Part shown: piece after piece, positions 33,691 through 46,590 of the stretch | Position numbering within the stretch: the first letter of the stretch is position 1 | How the letters are laid out: each line of letters opens with the position of its first letter | Source of the DNA: Sipunculus nudus | Taxonomy: Eukaryota > Annelida > Sipuncula > Golfingiida > Sipunculidae | Assembly: GCA_026874595.1 (NCBI GenBank) | Contig: CM049308.1 | Span: 95,590,624 to 95,654,623, forward strand | Reading direction: 5' to 3' | Length of the DNA stretch: 64,000 nt | Made by a program: the position numbers and the translations under genes | The notes under the pieces: model-generated | Told to the model about the DNA's origin: nothing | Seen by the model: the letters and a program-made list of their open reading frames with translations, nothing else | Databases searched by the model: none

Positions 33691-36600
33691 ATTCGTCTTA
33701 CTCTAGACCGAAACACCTAGCAGCCAGCTGTGTGTTTACCAATGTAGATGCTAAAATTAAGTCACAGATAATTCAGATGGATCTTACTTTGTCAGCTTTG
33801 TTGAAATATGGCCGCATTATCGAGGTCTTTAAAGTCCGTTTCAAAGCTATGGAGGAAAAGATTGACCCCAAACCAGTAGTGAATAAAGTTACATGTAAAC
33901 CTCAGAAATCAGCTCCCACTCTAAGACACAATAAACAGTCTTCAAATGTTTCATCACAAGGCGCAAATAAAACCTGTTACAATTCGTGTCCTCATCCGCG
34001 TGAATCTCGCTGTCCAGCCTATGGTAAGACATGTCGTATATATAGGAAGCACAGTCATTTTGACATTGTTTGTCGCGCACGGGGTTCAACGCAAGCACCA
34101 AAAGGGCCTCAGGCCAAACAAAATACAAAAGCAGTGCGCTCATTAACCGCTGAGGAATATGAGGCTGACGACAGGTATCATATCAGCGGATCAGACCCAA
34201 AGAGTGCTTAAAACTTTGTTATATTCATAAATGATGTGGAGACCAACACTGAGGTTGACACGGGTGCTGAAGTTTCGATCATGTCAGAAAGTGCATACAG
34301 AGAGCTATGTCACCCTAAAGCCAAACCAGTTTTACAGAACTCTACCACCAAGTTTCATACACTGGTGAACTAATTCAACCTAAGGGGGTAGCACAGGTGA
34401 CTGTAAATGATGGTAACCAGCAGTAAGCGCTGCTGCTCATTCCTGTTCCAGGTTCAGGTCCCTTTGTGTTTGGTCGAGACTGGCTACAGAAAATCAGGCT
34501 AAATTGGTCCCAAATAGTGAATGCACTTAAATCTGACAGTTCCTTGCTAGACAGCATTTTACAGCCATTTGAGCAAGTTTTCCGTGATGAACTTGGCTGT
34601 TTACACACGACTACAGTATCGCTGCATGTACCAGAAGGCACACCACCCATGTTTTACAAGTCAAGACCCATTCCTTTCTCGCTCAAACAGAAGGTGTTAG
34701 CAGAGATTGAGCGTCTGGAAGCAGCTGGTGTTTTACGTCCTATGAATGGGTGACATCTTTATCACAAAAGTCGCAAAAGGAGACCATGCATACCAGCAAC
34801 TTGTGTTAGATGAGAAATCTCGTTGTTTTACAACCATCAATACTCCGAAAGGCCTGTACGAGTGCACACGTCTCCCATATGGCGTAAGGGCAGCGCCAGG
34901 ATTTTTCCAGAGTCGCTTCTTCAGGGCATTCCAAGTACAGCTATATATTTGGATGATATTCTTGTTGGTGGAGCCACCTGGGAGGACTATGTTACTAATT
35001 TCAAAGCAGTGTTGAAAAGTTTACAATACCATGGTCTTCGTTTGAAGCAGGAGAAATGTGCTTTTCTACAACAGAGTGTGATCTACCTGGGTCATGAAAT
35101 TGATGTTGCAGGCATTCATCCCTCACCAGACAAGTGTCAGGAAATTACAAAGGCTCCAACTCCAGGGAATTTAACAGAGTTGAGGAGTTTTCTCGGCATG
35201 CTGATTTACTATAACAAGTTCTTGCACAGGGCAAGTGCAGTTTTGAAACCATTATATGATTTGTTACACCAGGACAGCACCTGGCAGTGGGATAAAGAGC
35301 AAGAAGACGCGTTTCAACAGAGTAAGAAACTGTTAGAGTTCTGCATTATTGATGTATTATGATCCTAGGCTACCATTAGTATTCGAATGTGACGCTTTGC
35401 CTTATGGGTTAGGTGAAGTCTTGTCCCATGAGGTATAGCGTGTGCGTCCTGCACGCTAGCAGCAGCTGAAAAGAAGTATGCTCAACTATAGAAAGAGGGA
35501 CTGGGCATCATTTTTGGATTTAAAAGGTTCCATAAATACCTGTTTGGACGATGTTTTACATTCATAACTGAACACAAGCCCCTACTTGGATTGTTTAAAG
35601 GAAATAGACAAACCTCTAAGATGGCGTCAGCTCGAGGTGGGGATTGACCCTTGGCAGTTATAACTATAAGCTTATCTGCAGATGCATCGAGCCGACTGCC
35701 GAGTACACAGACTCCTACTGAGATTGCAGACACACCACAAGTGGTTCTGGCAATGGACTTTGTTGATTAGACTCCTGTGACCTCAATTGAAATCGCAAAG
35801 GAAACAGCGCGTGACCCACTGCTCAGCAGTGTTTCTGATTATGAACTGCGTCTGTGGTCACCTGAATCTCAAGATTCTTCATTAAGGTGTTTCTTTGATA
35901 AGACACAAGACACATAATCTCATGTCTGCAACCTCCTTGGTCGAAGCAAATTGCCTGTAATGGGGTTCAAGAATTGTAATTCCTTCCAGGAACAGAAAAA
36001 CTATGCTTGAGGAATTACACTCCACGCATCCAGGAATTGTTAAAATGAAACTACTTAGTCGTTCCTACTTCTGGTCGCCTCACCTGGACGCTGACGTTGA
36101 AACAACAGTACATCATTGCCAGGCATGTCAAGAGCAGGGGGCATAACCTGCGGCCGCGCTTTTGCATCTATGGATATGCAAAAAAAAACCGTGGGAAAGA
36201 ATTCGTGTGGATTACGCTGCACCCGCGGAAGGCAAGATGATTTTGGTGATAATCGACGCTGGTACCAAATTCATTGATGCACACGTGCTGATAAAACGTC
36301 AACTTAAAGTGCCACGATCAAGAAGCTTCGGCACACATTTTCCGTTCAAGAAATTCCTTTATTTCTGACAATGGTACACCGTTTACATCTGCCAAATTGG
36401 AAGACTTATGTACCTAAAATGGCATTAAACATAGACTTGTTCCGCCTTACCATCATGCCAGTAACGGCATGGCAGAACGGGCAGTCCACACTATTAAAAA
36501 CGGAATTCGCAAGTCAAAGGATGGTTCTTTGGAAACAAGGTTGTACAGGTTTCTTTTGTCCTACCACATTACACGACAGTCAACAACCGGTATGGCTCCT

Positions 36601-37152
36601 TCCTTCTAACCAAACGTGCTTTCCAAACGTGCTTTACGTACACGCTAAGACTCGATTAAGCCAAATGTGTCTTCTCATGTTGAACAAAAGCAGGGGGAGA
36701 TGAAGGACAGACATGATGTTTATGCCAAGAAACGTGAGTTTTCGATTGGTGATGCAGTTTACGCTTTGATTTTCTTGGCCGACCACGATGGCTCGCTGGA
36801 TCAATTGAACAACAAGGCCCAGTGTCATTTACTATTCACACACAGGATGGTCGTCTTTGGAGGCCCCATGTGGATCATCTGCGCTACAGATAATTAGGTG
36901 ATATTTTTTTCTGGTGATTCTGGTGACAATATGTGTATTGATGATATTTTTGTGCCTAATTTACGTCCAGTGATGCAACCTGAATCATCTAAGCCTACTA
37001 AGCCTGTTGCAGTCTGCACGGGCAAGGAGTCTGACAGGCGTCGAGCTTCTGTAGAGGTAACTGGGATTATATCATCTGCAGATGTGGCTCATGCTTTACC
37101 AAATGACGCACAATCTGGCAAGTCATTCTCTTTAAAATTCACGCATATTTAA
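33691..37152 (+). pseudogene. Degenerate Ty3/Gypsy LTR retrotransposon (gag-pol)
   Basis: Domains in order: Gag tail with a decayed zinc knuckle (34000-34075; CPAYGKTC then CRIYRKHSHFDIVC, one Cys lost); an in-frame stop at 34209; protease with DTGAEVSIM (about 34258-34284); reverse transcriptase start (34480-34742); the rest of the reverse transcriptase with an intact YLDDIL (about 34943-34963) and LRSFLGMLIYYNKFL; RNase H remnant (about 35360-35650); integrase HHCC (36010-36145); and integrase core with WERIRVDYAAP and, frameshifted, SDNGTPFTSAKLE. About 55 residues of the reverse transcriptase between VLRPMN and AYQQLVLDE are deleted near 34745. Numerous stops and frameshifts make it inactive. 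No LTR pair could be found; the 5' part is replaced by the minisatellite. Confidence 0.88.
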
Positions 37153-40100
37153 TGAGGTCAGAGGTCACTAGATACACGACGGGTGTATTATGCACGTTTG
37201 CGGTGCTCTTGTTACTTAACTCGCAGTATAATTCAGATTTGTTAAAACCTAAAATAGATTTTTAAAGGAAGGTTCGATAAAGACTTCGTTAAAATAATAG
37301 TTAGCGCGATGTTTCGAGGAGTGAGCGTTTTTATATTCACCATTACACAGTGGCGTTAATTTTAGCGGTAAAGCCAAACTCAGCTTAAATGTTTAGTGCA
37401 TAGTTTTAGACGGGGTTGTCGGTCACTCCATATGCAAGTTATAATTGAGGATAATAAGGGGTTTTCCCATAATGTCAATATGTATCGATGTATCGCGAGG
37501 ATAATTAAAAATGCCACCCACTGTTAAGGCACCACAGGCAACACTACCAATGTTATTTCGTTTGGCACGTGCAGCACTGGTAATACGTAACTTAAATGTT
37601 CGACTTTAAGCGTGTGTAACGGGTATAAGCCCAGGGGTATTATGTAACGTTCCTGGTATAGGAACCTTTCTAGGCAGTAGACCGTCATGGCATGCGTGTC
37701 GTGGTATTTGAAATCGCCATAGGAGCTATGGAGTATTTATGTATTTATCCTGGTAGCTTTTTAGGCCTACCCCTGATGGAGGTCACTTCGGGAAGGCCGT
37801 TAGTGCAGGGGTGCAGAAAGTGTACTACATGGTGTACTTCATGCCCAGCTGGGAGATAAAAAGATTGGTGAGACGCACACCAGCACTGCAAAAACCGCAC
37901 GGTCATGTTTCGTACACGAGGCCGGGAGAGGGCGCTCAAGTGTGGCCGGCGGTAGATTGAGGTTCGTCAGAGACGAGAGGCGTAGGCCTAGTAGCGTCAT
38001 ATTTGACCATATCGTTACAGACCGGATAAAAGCACCAAAGTTTGTATATGGATAGAGTACACCAAAACGGATGATTTCAGAGGGGGTGCCCTCATGGAGT
38101 ACCTACGAGATAAGTTTTAGAGCCTGAAAACCATCTGCGCCTTGCGTATCACAGTACCCTTTTTCGCATGAAAGTGAAGAGGGTTAGGGAAGGAAAAATA
38201 ACCTTAGATCCACTGCGGTTTAATGAAATATAGTTAATTATATACCAAAAGAAAGCCAAAGAAGTGTTATTTCTATCATTACCATTTACATTGTTATATT
38301 ATATACCTGCAGCCCAAAAAATGTAGAATGGTCACGTGACAATACAGTTTCTCAAATTAGGGACTTGGGAAGCTACATGCAAACATTAAACGAAGATATT
38401 AAGTGTATAAACGAAAAAAATGTGCAAATATTTTTCTTGTTTACTATTGTTGAGTTTGTGAGTCAGTTTTTGGGAGAGTTGCCTTAGCAACTCCTGGTGT
38501 TTGAACTAAATATGACCGATAAACCATATTTCTGATAAAAATCAACCTTCTGTTTGTTCTTGTAATTCATGGCAACGGCTCTCTGTAAATCGTTGCCAAT
38601 TCAAAATGTAAACTTCTGGGCCAGCAAAATTGATTTTTATAAAAATTATTGTATTAACTATCATAACCGCCATGTTACAAGATTGCGAGCACATTCCGAA
38701 TAATATGTTGACAAATTACCACTTATACATCATCTATTTCCAAATTCAATACAAATTAAAATATTACATAGAAAAAAAATCCTTCAGACTGCATTATAAA
38801 ATAAACCGACAATATTATTAAAGCCAAAAGGTTACAATGCGAATCTGTTTATGACAGATCTCAAAATGGCGGTCATCAACCATGATTTGAATATGTGACA
38901 CAAAATGTTTTAGTGAAGAGGAACAATTATTAACATAGTTTTTGTTTAATAATTCCTTATATTTTTTGCCCGAGTTGGAGAGTATTGTCTATTACGAAAT
39001 ATATTGATGATTGTCTTTGCGGTCATTGTAGTTCACAATTTGGGATCAAGACTTCGCATATAGTCATTATACGCTTAAATGCCATAGCAAAATATCAACG
39101 TTATCAGTCTACACTTATCCTGTCATGTTCTTTATGAGCCGGAAATTATGCGTTCTAACTTTCGATTATTTAATTGCATATGAATAAATATATCCCGTCT
39201 TTTAGTCTTCTTGGTATATTGTAGTACTTTTTACAATAAATCTTGCATTTTTGTTATGCAGCAAACTACTGTCTTGTTTATAGTGGTTTTTTACGATGGC
39301 TTAATTTATATGGTGTTACTTAGTTGTTCATTATTTCATCTAGAGACCATGTCCTGTAGAATATTAACCTACATTTCTTATTCCTTTCTTATTCCTGCAT
39401 CTCATAACCAGCTATTTAACTTCATATATGTTTTCTTTTTTATTTTGGGAATATAAAAATAAATACCATAATTACATGATTCATTTTTTCTATATTATAT
39501 GCAAGCATGCCGTTTTATCAATCTCATAGGCCATTCTATTTCCCGTATGATGTAACAAATACCCTTATGAAATGATTTTATCGCAAACAAGGTGTCTAGT
39601 TTTAACTAGACAACAAGTTTGAAAGTATATGTCTGAATAACAAAATCGATCAATTATATTCCAAATCAAATATATGTGTTATCTGTATCTCCAAACACTC
39701 TCTGAAATTCACCCTAAAGGTTCTTAGGTTTAGGAATCCACCAATAACAAACATCTCTGAACAACAATTTGTGTAGGGAAACTTAAGACAAAGCCCCCTT
39801 TTCCGGATAGATATATCGTGTTTGCTTCTATACAGAACTTTAGACTTTCACTAAAATGGCGGTCTCAACATTACAATACATCTCAAGCATATTCATATTT
39901 TATACTTTATTCATATTCAATAATTAATAATCATTATCATAAAGTTAACTCTGTCGGACATTTCCTCCAATGTCTATACAATTTCGAATGTAAAACTTGG
40001 TCTAAACAACGCTAATCGATAATATTCTGACATTTTTTTATATAGAGACATCTTTATTCTAAACGAATTAAACACCCAGCTGATCTTCATTTATCCTCAT

Positions 40101-40408
40101 TGACTTGTACTCTAAAGGTATCCACAGTCTCACAGTGCATAGATCTGAACAAAGCCACAAGCCAAATTTGTCATTTCAGTTTAATATTATTTAGGATAAG
40201 TGTAAACAAATGCTGCTTTATGTTTCAATTCTGAGAACTGGCTCACTTGCCTCTGTATCATTTATCGTGACTGAGATGCGTTAATGCGCAGTGCAAAAAT
40301 ATTGGTCCAATCCATGTAGAATGCCAATGTAAACACCAATCTTGCACTGAGCTGCCCAGATCGCGCCTATACTAGTATGATCTTTATCACCAAAACAATT
40401 ATGCAAAC

Positions 40409-40450
<42 letters not shown>

Positions 40451-41770
40451 TAAAAGCTGAGCTCCAATATTTTAACTACACTCTCGACCCATAAAAATTA
40501 CAACAGCAGATGACTAAATGCCATGCAAGCTCCGTCGTATGGAACCTTGATCTAAATTGCTACTTTCAATAATTATACTGCAATTTTTATTAATTTCATT
40601 GAAATGTTATTATTCCAAATAGATAAAATATCCAACGGGTGTTCAAGAACCGCTCATTAGCGTATTATATAAGTCCATATATAAGACTCGCTAAGTCAAT
40701 GGGTTTGCTTGTAGCCCTTTTCTCTGCAGATGGTAATTATTTTTGATGAGTGTAAACAAATATTGCTTCATGGCACATATCATTAAAGCATTTGCCATAT
40801 TTTATAATCGATATGTATTTGAGCCTTGATTATTAATGATCACAGGTGTGGAAATTAAATAAAATGTTTCAATCACCTGGGTTTTTCGTCAATACGACTT
40901 AGATATAGATTTCGAAAGGGTTGGTTTCACTGGAAAAGTGTATATATATTAGTATTTTCCCTATATGTTTCAATTATATGGGTGTGAATCTTTATAATTC
41001 TAATATTTATGCAATAGTAATTGTTATTGAAATGATATATATCTTAACTTTTTCAATATTTTCTTCAGAACATGAGAGCATTTTAACACGCTCACAGGAT
41101 TCTATTTCACATCAATGGATGACGTGACCTTTTGACCTCTTGCGACCTACAATTATACTTTAACATGATTTTCGTCACAATATCTACGACAACTGTTCAT
41201 GATATTTCTAAATGGTGTTCTTATTATGTATAATGATAAATTTAAAATGAGTTTTAGAGTCAATTGAGTATACAACATTCCGTTTATTGTTATAAACTTG
41301 TGAATTTTTACGTAAAATCCTGTTATTTTGGACTCGGGCCTGCTGAAAGAAACAGAAACCGAGTTCGGGTGGGCACCCGCTCCAGAATGATCAGGATCGT
41401 CCTGTAGATACTTCATACCAAATTTGGTGCTTTTATCCGGCGTGTAACGATAATTCCGTTAAGCCACCTGACTATAGAGGTTGAGGACCAGGGCGCACGA
41501 GTCGAGCATAGAAGACTTGGTCTGGGTCATGACATCAGAATGCAGCGGATCGTGTGGGCGTCCGGGGATTTCCAAAAGATCTCGTATTTTTGTTTTAAAG
41601 TAGATACCTGTAAACGCAGTAAATTAAGATTCATCTTATATGCTGGTCTCTGTTACTATTGTGAGCCGTTAGTGTTTCTGTGTACACAGACAGTGGTTCA
41701 GACAGACAGACAACGACGTCACAATCAGCATATGGATTAAAGTTAGTACGCCATCCAGCCACGGACTATA
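37153..41770. other. Long gene-free stretch after the Gypsy remnant
   Basis: 37153 to about 38200 is less AT-rich than what follows and may contain the 3' LTR of the Gypsy element, but no second LTR copy is present to prove it. From 38200 to 41500 the sequence is AT-rich with an AT microsatellite at 40413-40447. No exon, tRNA or repeat family was recognised. Confidence 0.5.
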
Positions 41771-41932
41771 GTCTTGGTGCCTCAAAAGGAGAATAGTGAA
41801 ATGTAAACAGAGTCTAGGTGCCTCAAAAGGAGAATAGTGAAATCTAAACAGAGTCTAGGTGGAACAAAAGGTGAATAGTTAAATGTAAACAGTCTAGGTG
41901 CCTCAAAAGGAGAATAATGAAGTGTAAATGTA
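41771..41932 (+). repeat. 41-bp tandem repeat, four copies
   Basis: The unit is GTCTAGGTGCCTCAAAAGGA plus GAATAGTGAAATGTAAACAGA. Copies start at about 41771, 41812, 41853 and 41892. The third copy has GGAACAAAAGG in place of GCCTCAAAAGG. Confidence 0.9.
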
Positions 41933-41939
41933 AGGCCTG

Positions 41940-43915
41940 CTCATGTACTTGGTCAATAGCCATTCCAGAAAACTCCCGATTTAACTTGTTTACAACAACC
42001 TTTCCACTCTCAAATTCCTGGGTCAGCTGGGGATGTTTCTCTTTGAGGGTTACTATGTCTCTGAGATGGATGGGGAGCCAACGTGCATAGTTAATGTTGC
42101 TGATGGCAAAGAAGTATGGGAGGAGCTCAGCAGTTACCTGTCAGTAAAGGTTGAAGCTGGCTTCCCGAATGCTCGGATAAGTAGTAGGATCACCAGTTCC
42201 ATGGCAGCACCAAATTCCAGAACTGAAACTGAGGACTTTGCAGCTTGCGGCTATCACACCAAACATCAAAGCTCAACACTTCCTCATGGTTGTCAGCTGT
42301 CTCAATGCAGTAGTCACTGTAGGCTGCCTTCAAAATTTGGTAGAGATTGCATGCTGTTACCTGATGGGCCTGGCGTGTTTATGTGATGATTGCTGCTGAT
42401 AGGAAAGATTCTGCACTCCCAGAGGAAGCCACCCCTGCCTCCACCAGGGCCCCTGTCCAGCCACTCCCCTGCAGAAGCGTTCCAATTGATTTCAGTGCAG
42501 CCAAGTCAATGTGTAGGCCTCCAAACATCATGACGAACTTATCCCCACCATACTGCTCAGGTCATTGCCACTAGATTTGCTTTGCTAATGCATAAATAGG
42601 CTGGTTAGCAGTCATGACAGGTATCTGGTCTGGATTCAGGAAAGACACTGTTTTCATGACTTTGTCCATGACATGTCTGATCTAAGTGGGCTGGTTCTCG
42701 AAAGAGAGGTAACATTGATGTTATATTAACCTCAGATTCAGGGCTTCTCTTCTTGGAGGCATGGTGGGCTGACCAGGTCACATTCACTGCCCCATCTGTT
42801 TCTTTAGTCACACTTACTTTCTCCAGCCACTCATACTCCAGTGCAAGCTGTGGTCCTAACAGAGTGGTGCCTGGAATGCCTCTGAGTTGATGCTCCCTCC
42901 TTATATCTTGCATAGAAGTTGTACTGCAGAAGCTGTAAAATTGCAAGGTCTGACTTGGAGGCATCAAATCTTAGTTGTGATTTGATGTCAGTTCCCTGTT
43001 CAATCATGCCCACAAACTGAAGAAGGGTGGGGGAATGGCCTCTTCAATACAGGTCTCATTGAAGATTCCATCAAAGGAAACTTGTGGTCCAGCATGTGTC
43101 TCCTCAAGATCTTGGCTGCTTTGGCAAGTGTCATGGCATCACTGTAATCAGAGGCTTGTGACAGGGCAAAGCCTATATCTCTTTGAAAAGCCAGCAGGAC
43201 ATCTTTTCCCTTCTTGTGAGCTTCCAGCTCAGGTATTTCGGCCAACAGCTTATCCCTTAGTCTGATTGAGTTAACATCAGGTGTCTCCATCCCCAGCTGT
43301 TCAAGACGCTGTCTGTACAGGTTGACCATATCTCCAAGCCTAAATATTGCATATCCCTCAGAGCTTGATTTGGTCTCCACCATGTAGGTTACTAGCTCTG
43401 ATAATGACAGTGGGTAAATATCCTGGCTATGGCTCTGCTTCCTCTTTTCAACATTTCTCAGGTAAGCTCTCTCTCTATTATACAGGGCTTGCAAACATGC
43501 AGAGTGTGCAGCCCCTGTGCTATAACATCCCCACCACTCAGGACTTTCAGGAGTCTTTTTTGCACAGTCATTGAGTCTTTTGTTAAGCTTCATGGTCATG
43601 GCATGCTCAATTCTGATGCCTGTTCTTCTTGTTCACAAAGAAAGCACTCAGTCTTCCGACCTTCACGGTTGGTTCTTCGTAGTTTGGTTCGTCCTCTGAC
43701 TGAGTACCTTGAGGCCCAACCCTTCTGATGGTACTTAGCCTTGTTCCTCCAAAGTGTTTCTTCTATTCCACCACCCTCATCCAGTCTAGCTGGATCCAGA
43801 AATATGGGCATCTCATTGAGGGCATGGAACAGAGGGACATTGGTCGCAATCATGGTGTAGCCATCTTGTTCAGATGAATAGCGTGTAGGTGGAGATTTCA
43901 GATCCTCATTGTCTT
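41940..43915 (-). pseudogene. Decayed copy of a high-copy zinc-finger protein family of unknown function
   Basis: Minus-strand reading from 43915: SPPTRYSSEQDGYTMIATNV, then LNPARLDEGGG-like text; a zinc-binding N-terminus with CFLCEQ (about 43630) and, after a frame change, HSACLQALYN; a mostly open stretch at 43599-43000 (SLSELVTYMVE, DKLLAEIPELEAHKKGKDVL); then KSDLAILQLLQYNFYARYKEG, MKTVSFLNPDQIPVMTANQP, FVMMFGGLHIDLAALKSIG, ARWLPIHLRDIVTLKEKHP and GMAIDQVHEQ. From memory, proteins with this chain of motifs are abundant, near-identical, intron-poor hypotheticals in cnidarian, mollusc and other aquatic genomes, which suggests a mobile element or its cargo. Several stops and frameshifts break this copy. 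Its function is not known. Confidence 0.7.
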
Positions 43916-43919
43916 TGAC

Positions 43920-44538
43920 GTTTTGGCAAATACAACATTTGCTCCAGTCAATTTTCCATTTAGAAAAATTAGACTCTGGAGTTGAACTTTCCAGCTAGTA
44001 GTACTAAATTGGTTATAGGTTAAAAATATGGGCTTTCGGCTTATTTCGTCTTGAAGATCAATATCAAGGGCACAATTTTCGAACTCATTCAAGAGCTTGC
44101 AAAATAACTGTGTCCAAATATATAAAAAAAGTTAACTCACATAAGTTTGGCTTATTTGATCTTGAATATTAAGGTCAGGGTCACATGTTTTCAACCTCAC
44201 CCAGGTTTGTCATAAGAATTCTAGGGTTCTGGTTATTTGACCTTGAAGAGAAAGATCAAGGTCACAAATTGTCGACGTCGTCCGAACTATTGATGAAAAC
44301 AATTTGTGTGTCAAATATGAGAACGAAATAAGCTATATTCAATAAATTATGTGGTTCACAAGAATTCTTGATTTTTGCTTGTCTGACCTTGAAGATTAAG
44401 GTCAAGGTCACAAGTTCTCAACATCGTCCGGGATCTCGGTATAAACAATTTGTGTGTCAAATGTAAGAACAAAATATGCATTATTAAATCAATTGTAACC
44501 GCTAATCCAGTATTAGCGCCCCCTTGTTCACGAATTTC
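43920..44538. repeat. Imperfect tandem block with AAGGTCAAGGTCA motifs
   Basis: Three to four degenerate units each contain (G/T)ACCTTGAA followed by AAGGTCA(A/G)GGTCAC and, in two units, AACAATTTGTGTGTCAAAT. The paired AGGTCA half sites have the form of nuclear-receptor elements but are also typical of dispersed repeats in molluscan genomes. Confidence 0.6.
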
Positions 44539-44552
44539 TGGATCCGCCACTG
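44539..44552 (-). mobile_element. Solo transposon-like end CAGTGGCGGATCCA (inverted)
   Basis: Reverse complement of the 14-bp end at 26645. It borders the repeat block to its left. No partner end lies within the next few kilobases. Confidence 0.4.
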
Positions 44553-46293
44553 CACATGGTAAAAAATATAAACTGTTATACCAGAATCATTTATATTTGG
44601 CCAGTCTGTGCATTTTTATTGCAAAACGTAATATTTGTGTATCCGGCCGATATGGCGGCTATCTGGAAAATCGGCAGCCATCTTGAATTTCAAGTTGCCC
44701 GCGTACTTTTTCATAAGAGTAATGTCTAAGGAGTACCGATGCCAAATTTGGTGCTTGTATCATCATTTGAAAGATTCCTTTGAAATATTATATTATCTGC
44801 TGCACTACCTAAGGCCAACCGTTAATAACGATCAAAGATCTTTTATAATGAAATAGCCGTGACAGTCGAGCAAAACCCTTTGAGTTAAACATTTTTATGG
44901 TAATCTGAATTACCTCCATCATTTATGGGACTCTTCCTTGTTTATTTTCCCAAATTTTCTACAAAATCTGTAAAAAAAATCTGTAACATCTGCGTAAATT
45001 TGCTGACAGACAACCGAGGATATCGCATTTATACCTCTCGCCATTTGGAAGGAGAAGTATCAGTTGAACAAAGATAAGTTGAAGTTAAGGTCTTTTGCAC
45101 CACCATGAATATTCATATGCATATATTTATGACCTTTGAAAGCAAAACCCTCGCCTAGCTTTGACATGCTGAGAAATCCACTACAGAGGATTCCGCTCAC
45201 AAACGGCAAGGCTGCACACTTGGACTGTAACTCCCAGTAACACTCAATAGAAAATGGTACAATTAGATCTTTCGTCGCCGCAGCTACCGAATAACACAAG
45301 CTGTGCTAGCCATAACGTCTATAGAAGTTTCCTTTTTAAAATGATATCCTCAGGAGTTTACATGTCCAAGTATTAGCAGCACGCTCTGTGTCATTTTTCT
45401 GTCAATTGTATTCTGCTTGTCTCCCATGTACAAAGCCCCAGTTACTCGCCCAGATTTGGATGGTGACTTCAGTGAGCAACGTCACAATTACGACAACCTT
45501 AATTGTGGATTGACCAAAGTGGCTGTAATTTTGGGGCGGTCGTATTTGTGAAAATCTAAGTTACTTGGATCATATAAATATATTCGGGAACAAGAAAATG
45601 GCCGTAATTGATGGATGATGGCAATTGTGGGGTGGTCGCAAGGCGATGCATGTAAGCTGTAGACTTCAATATTAAATTAATTCACAAATAGATTTTGTTA
45701 CAAGATAATAATGTAACTTATGAAGGTGCCTCAAACAACATCAGTTGATCAGATTTAAAGAGATCTTTTGGGGATTTCATTGCTGGGCAGCTGGACTACT
45801 TAAACTAACATTTTAACCCATCCGCATAATCAAAGACCTTCATACAGTATGTAGAATTGACAAAATGCTGGGAATTTTAACTAATGTCATAGCAGTAACA
45901 ACTATTTACAGGATTCTTACAGTAGGCCTAACTAACAAGTAAAATTATTAATAGGTCTACACATAATAGTCAAATAGCTTAATTAAGATAACCTGTTTAA
46001 TATTAGTGCTATATAAATTAATTGACCATTTTAGGAGTACATGTAATTTTGTTTGTAACTTTTACTAGTTGTCAGAGGAATACAATGCTGGTTTGAGTAT
46101 AAAGAAAAAGCCTTTATGTGTGAAACAATATGAACAAATATATCAAATAGGGTCAAAATGTACTGAAAGCGATAAATTCAAATTCTGGAGTCAGAAGCGC
46201 AAAGTACAGAACATTGAAGCTGAGAAGAGTATCTGCTATCAAAAGACCAGCCCAGCTTTAAATTGTAATGACATAATTGTTGGTAAATTAAAA

Positions 46294-46325
<32 letters not shown>

Positions 46326-46590
46326 TATTTAATAATTGTTTTGCTCCTAAACATAAAATAATTTTCTCATCAGAGGACCTCAGATTCACTTGTAGGACTA
46401 AACACTGTCTTGGTAGGATTTCAATTTCCCTTAACAGAAAATTCCCTGAGCAGAGATCTCTTATGTAAGCGACAGCTGCCCTTAAATCCTGCAGTTTAGT
46501 GATTAAGTTGTGTAACGCCACCGTGTGTCCATGTTAGAAACTTAAATTGTCATTCCGATTGTAAGGGCAGGGAACCAGTTTACGTAAACC
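44553..46590. other. No recognised gene
   Basis: AT-rich sequence. One open stretch at 46069-46290 (plus) follows an acceptor-like site (TTACTAGTTGTCAG) and reads EEYNAGLSIKKKPLCVKQYE..., which could be an exon or a fragment of a repeat protein. Nothing in it is recognised and no donor or partner exon is evident. Confidence 0.4.

Noticed and set aside
37153-38200. 3' LTR of the Gypsy element
   Set aside because: Position is right, but there is no 5' LTR copy, and no TG...CA boundaries or repeat could be confirmed.
42033-43728. Plus-strand open frames at 42033-42574 and 43035-43728
   Set aside because: Shadows of the minus-strand decayed family member, whose motifs are recognisable on the other strand.
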